Source: Alphaproteobacteria bacterium
GTDB lineage: Bacteria > Pseudomonadota > Alphaproteobacteria > Rs-D84
Direction of reading: 5' to 3'
Assembly (NCBI GenBank): GCA_016301865.1
Contig: JAEDOP010000058.1
Coordinates: 1-5,497 of the forward strand
Length of the DNA: 5,497 bases
Positions 1 to 4,055 of this stretch are shown piece by piece. Below the pieces are notes generated by a model, which was not told the DNA's origin, searched no databases, and saw only the letters and a list, made by a program, of their open reading frames with translations. Within the stretch, counting starts at the first letter, position 1; each line of letters starts with the position of its first letter. The translations under genes and the position numbers were made by a program.

Positions 1-1
1 T

Positions 2-52
2 GGAATTGGTGTGGTATCGGATGGCGTTTTGCGACCAAAACGAACAATATAA
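2..52 (+). CDS. truB: TruB tRNA pseudouridine synthase, C-terminal fragment (5' end outside window)
   Basis: An open frame entering from the left edge encodes GIGVVSDGVLRPKRTI and then stops with TAA at 50-52. Short C-terminal tails of the form G-x-V-x-x-G-x-L-R-P-x-R are typical of alphaproteobacterial TruB, which makes pseudouridine 55 in the T-loop of tRNAs. The position directly ahead of rpsO agrees with the widespread truB-rpsO order. Only 16 codons are visible, so the catalytic domain cannot be checked. The identification rests on the tail motif plus synteny. Only 19 bases separate it from the rpsO start, which suggests co-transcription. Confidence 0.65.
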   Translation, partial: GIGVVSDGVLRPKRTI

Positions 53-71
53 AAAATAAAAGGAAAACATA

Positions 72-344
72 ATGTCCGTTACAAAAGCAAAAAAATCTGA
101 ATTGATTCAGGAATACAAAGTGTCTGACGTTGACAACGGCGGTTCTGTTGAATCCCAGGTTGCAGTTTTGACAGAACGCATTCGCAACTTGACCGAACAT
201 ATGAAGGCTAATCACAAAGACAATCATTCAAAACATGGTTTGTTGTTGATGGTTAACCGCCGCAAGAAATTGTTGGCATACATCAAGAAGCGTAACCCAT
301 CTGACTACGAAGCCCTGATTAAGAAATTAGGTCTGCGTAAATAA
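72..344 (+). CDS. rpsO: 30S ribosomal protein S15 (uS15)
   Basis: The 90-residue product matches the family length (E. coli 89). S15 binds the central domain of 16S rRNA early in small-subunit assembly. Visible family features are the N-terminal helix, the loop D-N-G-G-S-V-E-S-Q-V (21-30), the segment LTERIRNLTEHMKANHKDNH (33-52), the S-K-H-G-L-L-L-M-V-N-R-R-K-K-L-L core (about 53-68) and the lysine-rich C-terminus ending GLRK. The ATG at 72 is preceded by AAAAGGA at about 58-64 with normal spacing. It lies just after truB and ends directly in a strong intrinsic terminator. The pnp gene that follows rpsO in many proteobacteria is not next here. Confidence 0.98.
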   Translation: MSVTKAKKSELIQEYKVSDVDNGGSVESQVAVLTERIRNLTEHMKANHKDNHSKHGLLLMVNRRKKLLAYIKKRNPSDYEALIKKLGLRK

Positions 345-376
345 AAAAATCCCGCCGAATGGCGGGATTTTTTTTT
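343..376 (+). terminator. Intrinsic terminator of rpsO
   Basis: The GC stem TCCCGCC (350-356) pairs with GGCGGGA (361-367) around a GAAT loop. It is flanked by an A-run on the left and nine T on the right (368-376), so the stem can extend through A-T pairs. It starts within the rpsO stop codon. The A-run also makes it a possible terminator for transcripts from the right. Confidence 0.95.
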
Positions 377-406
377 GAGATATGAGACAGGAAACATGAG
401 ACAGGA
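377..406 (+). repeat. Terminator-adjacent repeat, left inverted copy
   Basis: Thirty bases starting GAGATATGAGACAGG directly after the T-tract of the rpsO terminator. The reverse complement matches 696-725 at 28 of 30 positions. It therefore forms the left arm of an inverted repeat enclosing the whole intergenic block. Confidence 0.9.
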
Positions 407-447
407 ATACCACGCTAAATAAAAGTTTAGCGCAGTAAAAAATAAAA

Positions 448-542
448 TCGTCATACCCGCGCAGGCGGGTATCTATTGCCCCGCAGGGACTGCATAAAAA
501 TGTCTGCGACGCAGTGGATTCCCGCCTTCGCGGGAATGACGA
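448..542. repeat. Paired palindromic (REP/BIME-like) intergenic element
   Basis: Two 27-base arms (448-474 and 516-542) are inverted copies of each other at 23 of 27 positions. Each arm also folds alone: stem 453-460/465-472 with loop GCAG, and stem 518-525/530-537 with loop CTTC, both 8 bp. The consensus outer sequence is TCGTCATNCCCGCG. The 41-base middle carries a further ACTGC/GCAGT pair (489-493/511-515). This is the architecture of REP doublets and small non-autonomous palindromic elements common between convergent genes in Proteobacteria. No coding capacity is present. Confidence 0.8.
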
Positions 543-562
543 GTCTTATAATTAATATTTAA

Positions 563-593
563 TTGCTCTTTGCGCTTTGCTATTTGCTCTTTG
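563..593. repeat. Short direct repeat TTGCTCTTTG
   Basis: The 10-mer TTGCTCTTTG occurs at 563-572 and again at 584-593, a 21-base spacing, with the related CGCTTTGCTA between. It looks like a low-complexity tandem duplication inside the repeat block. No function can be assigned. Confidence 0.6.
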
Positions 594-640
594 TTTGCTC
601 AACGGGCAAACTTCGATAAACTTTTATTTATCGCGGTATT

Positions 641-724
641 CATGTCTCATATTTCCTGTCTCGTGTCTCATGTCTCATATTTCCTGTCTCGTGTCTCATG
701 TCTCATATTTCCTGTCTCATATCT
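641..724. repeat. Three tandem 28-base repeat units
   Basis: Units lie at 641-668, 669-696 and 697-724. The first two are identical, and the third differs only near its 3' end (ATATCT in place of GTGTCT). Each unit is built from smaller TGTCTCRT-like words. The last unit plus flanking bases (696-725) is the inverted partner of 377-406. On the - strand the array begins directly after the rpsT terminator T-tract. The period is not a multiple of 3 and no ribosome binding site is present, so it is not coding. There are no unique spacers, so it is not CRISPR. Confidence 0.92.
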
Positions 725-725
725 C

Positions 726-757
726 AAAAAAAATCCCCCGTTCGGGGGATTTTTTAT
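726..757 (-). terminator. Intrinsic terminator of rpsT
   Basis: CCCCC (735-739) and GGGGG (744-748) form the GC core around a GTTC loop. A-T pairs extend it to a 12-bp stem (728-739/744-755). On the - strand the hairpin follows the rpsT stop within a few bases and is followed by about eight T. The T-run on the + side as well makes it potentially bidirectional. Confidence 0.93.
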
Positions 758-1018
758 TTATGCCATTTTGGAAACTTTCTTGGCCAATCGTGAAATCTTG
801 CGCGCTGCGCGTTTCTTGGGCATGATTTTGCCGGCTGATTTCATGATTTTGCTTTCTGCGTTGCGGGCCGCTGTTGTTGCCGCCGCTTTGTCGCCCGATT
901 CAATTGCAACCAATGCTTTCTTAGTCGCGGTTTTAACAATGCTGCGACGTGATGTGTTAATTGCATTTTTCTTGGCAGTTACCAAAATTCTTTTTTCTGA
1001 TGACTTATGATTTGCCAC
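758..1018 (-). CDS. rpsT: 30S ribosomal protein S20 (bS20)
   Basis: The 86-residue product is normal in length for S20, which binds the 5' domain of 16S rRNA at the base of the small subunit. It opens with the family N-terminus MANHKSSEKRI. It continues as a basic, Ala-rich helical protein with RRSIVKTATKKAL (24-36) and a basic stretch I-M-P-K-K-R-A-A-R-K-I-S-R-L (65-78). The start codon is GTG (complement of 1016-1018), preceded on the - strand by AAAGGA at suitable spacing. Non-AUG starts are also known for rpsT elsewhere (UUG in E. coli), where they matter for autogenous control. It converges on rpsO and diverges from plsY. In many Alphaproteobacteria rpsT adjoins dnaA; here dnaA is about 3 kb away. 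Confidence 0.97.
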   Translation of the reverse strand: MANHKSSEKRILVTAKKNAINTSRRSIVKTATKKALVAIESGDKAAATTAARNAESKIMKSAGKIMPKKRAARKISRLAKKVSKMA

Positions 1019-1052
1019 GTTATTTTCCTTTTATTTTCGTTTTGATTTTGAT

Positions 1053-1080
1053 ATTTTATAACAAACAAACACAAAATCAA
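1053..1080 (-). promoter_or_regulatory. Candidate rpsT promoter
   Basis: Read on the - strand, TTGATT (1080-1075) is followed after 16 bases by TAAAAT (1058-1053). That would place transcription start about 25-30 bases before the rpsT GTG. The same 73-base divergent spacer contains an 8-bp inverted repeat, TTGATTTT (1042-1049) and AAAATCAA (1073-1080). The assignment rests on consensus matching only. On the + strand TATAAC at 1057-1062 is a possible plsY -10, but it has no convincing -35. Confidence 0.35.
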
Positions 1081-1091
1081 GGAAAAATAAC

Positions 1092-1662
1092 ATGATGTAT
1101 GTAATTGGTATTATTGTTTCATATTTATTGGGGTCAATTCCCATGGGGTTGTTGTTGACGCGCCTGGCGGGCAAGGGCGACCTGCGCCGCGTCGGCAGTG
1201 GTAATATCGGCGCAACAAATGTTATGCGTGTTGGTGGACTGCGTATGGCGGGTCTGGTTTGGATTCTTGACATGGCCAAGGCGGCGGCCGCCGTATTCAT
1301 CGGCAAATATATCGCAGGCGATGCATTTGGTGCATGGTGTGGTTTTGTCGCAATCGTTGGGCATTGTTATCCGGTTTGGCTGCGTTTCCGTGGGGGCAAG
1401 GGGATATCATCCCTGTTCGGCACGCTGTTGGCGGTCAGTCCTGTGTCCTTTGCGGTATGTGGTCGCACTAACGTCCGGGATATCATCATTGGGTGCGGTA
1501 ATTGTATTTTGTTTAATTCCGATTTTAGGATTTGCGATTAACACAAATGTTGGTTTTGCATTTCTGGCCATTGGTCTGTTGTGCATGTGGCGACATCGTG
1601 AAAATATCAAGCGTTTGCTGTCATGTACAGAATCCAAGATTGAATGGAAATGGAAAAAATAA
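1092..1662 (+). pseudogene. plsY: Glycerol-3-phosphate acyltransferase PlsY, interrupted by a frameshift
   Basis: PlsY is an integral membrane enzyme that acylates glycerol-3-phosphate from acyl phosphate, the first step of phospholipid synthesis in the PlsX/PlsY/PlsC route. The first frame (1092-1541) carries the signature GSGNIGATNV (35-44) and GHCYPVWLRFRGGKG (90-104). After about residue 123 it leaves the family pattern and stops at 1541. The family sequence resumes in the next frame (about 1462-1662) as VVALTSGISSLGAVIV and later MWRHRENIKRLLSCTESKIE, the typical C-terminus. Removing one G near 1461-1462 restores a continuous product of about 189 residues, a normal length. AAGGA (1079-1083) precedes the ATG by 8 bases. 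No slippery heptamer is visible at the break. It may be a true mutation or a sequencing/assembly error. Confidence 0.9.
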
Positions 1663-1663
1663 G

Positions 1664-1689
1664 AAAAACGGGGCGCGTCCCCGTTTTTT
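1664..1689 (+). terminator. Intrinsic terminator of plsY
   Basis: AAAAACGGGG (1664-1673) pairs perfectly with CCCCGTTTTT (1679-1688) around the loop CGCGT, giving a 10-bp stem ending in a T-run. It begins one base after the restored plsY stop at 1662. A terminator placed to suit the second frame supports the frameshifted reconstruction. Confidence 0.92.
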
Positions 1690-1690
1690 G

Positions 1691-1719
1691 TTGTTTTTTG
1701 ACGCATTTTGTGATATAAT
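1691..1719 (+). promoter_or_regulatory. Strong sigma70-type promoter for the secreted protein gene
   Basis: TTGTTT (1691-1696), a 17-base spacer, then a perfect TATAAT (1714-1719), preceded by TGA, which gives an extended -10. Start of transcription would fall near 1726, leaving a leader of about 28 bases. It directly abuts the plsY terminator. Confidence 0.65.
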
Positions 1720-1753
1720 ACAATCCAAAGATTATATACAGTGGAAAGAGAAT

Positions 1754-2623
1754 ATGAAATCTGTCCTATCATTAATTGCAATGTGCATGGTTGCCACGTC
1801 CGCAATTGCGGCTGCACCCAATATGACGCCCGCCACGGGGCGTGGACGCGCGTCTATGTCGAATCAAATGATGGCGACGCCACGTGCGGTTGCGTCTAAG
1901 AATCAATTATCTGGTATTGCATATCAGTCTGGCACAGTTGCCACACCTGTTGCGACGCCTGACGATAAACTGGCGGTCACGCCGGATGAAATGAAGCCTG
2001 CGGAAAAAGATAAGCGCGAACGCGAAAAACGTGCATGCCTGCAAAATAACATCGGCATTGGCAATACATTTGTCTGGGCATCGCGTTACAGTAATCTGGG
2101 CAGTTATTCTACAATGATAGAAGATGTCGAAGAACCCGAAAACAACACCTGTTTTGTCAAGGTTGAATTAAAATCCGACGATCCAAAAATCAGTGTTGCC
2201 GACGTCCCATCTAAATATTTTGAAATGGGTCGCGACATTACATGTGGCGAATGGGCGAATTATGATACCCTGAAATCACGGATTCTGGATGCGAAAAAGT
2301 CTGCCCGTACATGGGCAACCGTTGGCGGCGCGGTCGGTGGCGCGACGGTCGGTGTTGGTGCAATGGAATTGTTCGGAAATAGCCTAATCAAAGGCGCAGT
2401 CGAAGGGCAAAAGGATCTAGAAGGGCTTGAACTGCTGGAATCCCAATTGGCGGTATTGAAAAAGGATAACGAGGCTGAATACAATCGCTTTATCAAATAC
2501 CTGGGCGACTTAAAATGTGCCTGTGATGTTTGGCCCGACGCATCCAAAAAACCGGCCGCATGCACCGAATACGAATATGCGTTTGTATTGCCCGGTGTTA
2601 ATAACAAGATGTGTGCCAAGTAA
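1754..2623 (+). CDS. Secreted protein of unknown family with signal peptide and Gly-rich segment
   Basis: I do not recognise this 289-residue protein. The ATG at 1754 is preceded by GGAAAGAG (1742-1749) and starts a clear Sec signal peptide: MKS, a hydrophobic core (4-18), and a likely signal-peptidase I cut after AIA or AIAA (about 19-20). The mature N-terminus (21-80) is Ala/Thr/Pro-rich and low in complexity. A charged stretch E-K-D-K-R-E-R-E-K-R (84-93) follows, then a probably folded region. Residues 187-204 form a small-residue stretch, T-W-A-T-V-G-G-A-V-G-G-A-T-V-G-V-G-A, resembling the glycine zippers of envelope proteins. Residues 219-250 look helical. Seven Cys remain after processing (95, 133, 164, 255, 257, 270, 287), suggesting periplasmic disulfides. 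It has its own promoter and terminator. Location in the periplasm or outer membrane is inferred. Confidence 0.85.
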   Translation: MKSVLSLIAMCMVATSAIAAAPNMTPATGRGRASMSNQMMATPRAVASKNQLSGIAYQSGTVATPVATPDDKLAVTPDEMKPAEKDKREREKRACLQNNIGIGNTFVWASRYSNLGSYSTMIEDVEEPENNTCFVKVELKSDDPKISVADVPSKYFEMGRDITCGEWANYDTLKSRILDAKKSARTWATVGGAVGGATVGVGAMELFGNSLIKGAVEGQKDLEGLELLESQLAVLKKDNEAEYNRFIKYLGDLKCACDVWPDASKKPAACTEYEYAFVLPGVNNKMCAK

Positions 2624-2630
2624 TGGTTTT

Positions 2631-2654
2631 AAATCCCGCATTTGCGGGATTTTT
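2631..2654 (+). terminator. Intrinsic terminator of the secreted protein gene
   Basis: AAATCCCGC (2631-2639) pairs with GCGGGATTT (2644-2652) around ATTT, giving a 9-bp stem with a T-run to 2654. It lies eight bases after the stop codon and separates this gene from dprA. Confidence 0.9.
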
Positions 2655-2661
2655 AAATGGC

Positions 2662-2688
2662 TTGCAAATAATATGCTTTATTTAATAT
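2662..2688 (+). promoter_or_regulatory. Candidate dprA promoter
   Basis: TTGCAA (2662-2667) and TAATAT (2683-2688) are separated by 15 bases, slightly short. Transcription would start near 2695, leaving almost no leader before the ATG at 2701 and about 18 bases before the ATG at 2713. The evidence is consensus matching only. Confidence 0.25.
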
Positions 2689-2700
2689 GGTATTTTTCCT

Positions 2701-3735
2701 ATGGTACAAATCATGTCAGATATATTTAACAGATTATTGATTTTGCGCACCCCGGGCATTGGTCCGGCGAAATTTAACGCACTGATTCAGAAGTTTGGTT
2801 CGCTTGATGATGTGGTTGCCGCGCTGTGCCCAACCGAACAATTGCGTGACGCAGTGTCTGATGAAATGGCGCGCGCCACCGAACAACATATATATTATAT
2901 AAGTGACACCGATGATTTATATCCGCGCCATTTGCGCGCAACAAAAAATCATCCGCCCGTCCTAACTGTGCGTGGTAATCTGGATATATTGACGCGTGAT
3001 ATGGTATCAATTGTTGGCACGCGTCACGCGACGGCGGCCGGCATGGAATTGGTTGCCGATATTGCGCAAAGGTTTGCAGAAAATAACACCGTTGTCGTAT
3101 CTGGCATGGCGATTGGCACAGATACCGCCGCCCACCGCGGTGCATTGCGCGCAGCGCCGGGCGCAGGAACGATTGCGGTACTTGCGGGCGGGGTGGATTA
3201 TATATGGCCACTGGAAAACGAATCGTTGTATTGGGATATTGTTGCGCGCGGCGCAGTTATCAGTGAAATGCCCGTTGGATTTACACCAATTGCAACAAAC
3301 TTTGTTCAGCGTAATCGAATCGTGGCGGGTCTGTCGCGTCGCCTGATTCTGGGCGAAGCGGATATAAAGTCAGGTTCAATGACAACGGCCCGATTCGCGC
3401 ATGAATTAAATCGTGAAATTTGGGCAATTCCATCACACCCATCGGATTTAAGGGCTTTTGGTCCAAATTCCCTTATCCGGTCTGGCGTTGCGCGTTTATG
3501 TATGGGTGCGAATGATTTTTTTGATGCATCCCACCCAGAAACAAATCAGAAAAAAAATTCAAAAAAAATTGATACCGAAAATAATTTAATTGATGCGATT
3601 GGAACAATTCCTGTCTCGGAATCTGTATTGGCAGAAATTGTCAAAAAATCGATTTCGGAAATTAAAAGTGAATTAGTGATTTTGGAATTGGGCGGACTTG
3701 TACGAAAAATTGATGGTGGCTATGTTCGTGCCTAG
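2701..3735 (+). CDS. dprA: DNA processing protein DprA (Smf)
   Basis: DprA binds incoming single-stranded DNA and loads RecA during natural transformation; it is also kept in many bacteria not known to be competent. The 344-residue product has an N-terminal helix-hairpin-helix-like segment, TPGIGPAKFNALIQKFGS (17-34). The Rossmann-like core follows: V-S-I-V-G-T-R (102-108), V-V-S-G-M-A-I-G-T-D-T-A-A-H (132-145), the L-A-G-G-V-D-x-I-W-P-x-E-N motif (161-173), F-V-Q-R-N-R-I-V-A-G-L-S (201-212), and S-G-S-M-T-T-A-R-F-A (224-233). A Lys/Asn-rich linker (280-296) leads to a C-terminal winged-helix-like domain (about 297-344), as in the longer DprA forms. Neither ATG 2701 nor in-frame ATG 2713 (MSDIFNRL) has a clear Shine-Dalgarno site. 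ATG 2713 fits the family start at least as well. Confidence 0.95.
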   Translation: MVQIMSDIFNRLLILRTPGIGPAKFNALIQKFGSLDDVVAALCPTEQLRDAVSDEMARATEQHIYYISDTDDLYPRHLRATKNHPPVLTVRGNLDILTRDMVSIVGTRHATAAGMELVADIAQRFAENNTVVVSGMAIGTDTAAHRGALRAAPGAGTIAVLAGGVDYIWPLENESLYWDIVARGAVISEMPVGFTPIATNFVQRNRIVAGLSRRLILGEADIKSGSMTTARFAHELNREIWAIPSHPSDLRAFGPNSLIRSGVARLCMGANDFFDASHPETNQKKNSKKIDTENNLIDAIGTIPVSESVLAEIVKKSISEIKSELVILELGGLVRKIDGGYVRA

Positions 3736-3816
3736 TTTGTGTATTGTCTATACAATGTATATACAAGGCGCGAAAATCTGGCAAAAAAACGAATCGTTGT
3801 CAAACAATCATTCATC

Positions 3817-3852
3817 AAAAATCAATCAACCTTTTGTTGCAAATTGATTTTT
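3817..3852. repeat. Perfect 10-bp inverted repeat between dprA and dnaA
   Basis: AAAAATCAAT (3817-3826) and ATTGATTTTT (3843-3852) are exact reverse complements. CAAC/GTTG (3827-3830/3836-3839) extends the inner stem. It could act as an AT-rich terminator for dprA. Because it overlaps the putative dnaA promoter, it could also be an operator. The sequence does not distinguish the two. Confidence 0.55.
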
Positions 3853-3862
3853 ATCTTATAAC
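3834..3862 (+). promoter_or_regulatory. Candidate dnaA promoter
   Basis: TTGTTG (3834-3839), a 17-base spacer, and TATAAC (3857-3862). Transcription would start near 3869, leaving a long leader of about 187 bases before dnaA. The inverted repeat at 3817-3852 overlaps the -35 and spacer, which would allow regulation by a bound protein. Confidence 0.4.
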
Positions 3863-4040
3863 TTATTGAACGTATCCAAAACGAAAGAAGGTAATCAAAA
3901 AACAGGATGAATTTTTATTAACAAATAAAGATACATCTTGGAACAAATTTGACTGGGGCAGGGGAATGTAGAAGCAACAGAAAATGTCATGAAAATGGCG
4001 TTTTATGTGGGTGGTTTGTACAATCTCTTGTGTGATAAGC

Positions 4041-4047
4041 AAAGGAG
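4041..4047 (+). promoter_or_regulatory. Ribosome binding site fixing the dnaA start
   Basis: AAAGGAG lies 8 bases ahead of ATG 4056. An upstream in-frame ATG at 4005 would add 17 residues with no family resemblance and would place this ribosome binding site inside the coding region, so 4056 is preferred. Confidence 0.85.
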
Positions 4048-4055
4048 AAAAAGGT

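Larger units (their letters stand above)
377..727. other. Gene-free convergent intergenic block filled with repeats
   Basis: This 350-base stretch lies between the terminators of convergent rpsO and rpsT. I see no gene in it. It holds, in order: one copy of a terminator-adjacent repeat (377-406); a small hairpin with stem CGCTAAA/TTTAGCG (413-419/426-432); a paired palindromic element (448-542); a short TTGCTCTTTG direct repeat (563-593); two more hairpins, GTTTGC/GCAAAC (593-598/606-611) and CGATAAA/TTTATCG (614-620/627-633); and three tandem 28-base units (641-724). Reading frames across it are repeat translations without a credible start or ribosome binding site. Confidence 0.85.
3736..4055. 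other. Spacer between dprA and dnaA with hairpins and a probable promoter; no confident gene
   Basis: This 320-base AT-rich spacer holds adjacent short palindromes just after dprA: TTGT-N4-ACAA (3744-3755) and the perfect TGTATATACA (3756-3765). A longer inverted repeat (3817-3852) and a promoter-like pair (3834-3862) follow. Further right, about 3873-4052 reads as a protein-like stretch only if one frame change is allowed; it has no start codon and I do not call it a gene. I found no good match to the DnaA box TTATNCACA on either strand, so nothing here argues for an origin of replication. Confidence 0.7.

Noticed and set aside
641..725. Repeat array resembling a small CRISPR
   Set aside because: The 28-base units are directly adjacent with no unique spacers, and no cas gene is in the window.
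570..1010. 146-codon reading frame on + across the repeats and antisense to rpsT
   Set aside because: Its first half translates the tandem repeats and its second half is antisense to a clear S20 gene, with no ribosome binding site.
1452..1466. Programmed ribosomal frameshift in plsY
   Set aside because: No slippery run or nearby stimulatory structure is visible at the shift, and PlsY is not known to use one; mutation or sequencing error is more likely.
2774..3211. 145-codon reading frame on - inside dprA
   Set aside because: It lies wholly antisense to conserved DprA motifs, has no recognisable features, and is a shadow frame.
3736..4055. Possible origin of replication next to dnaA
   Set aside because: No good TTATNCACA-type DnaA boxes were found; TGTGTATTG near 3739 is only a weak partial match. 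A dnaA neighbour alone does not mark an origin.
4005..4055. Upstream ATG at 4005 as the dnaA start
   Set aside because: It has no ribosome binding site, adds 17 residues unlike DnaA, and would bury the good AAAGGAG site that serves ATG 4056.
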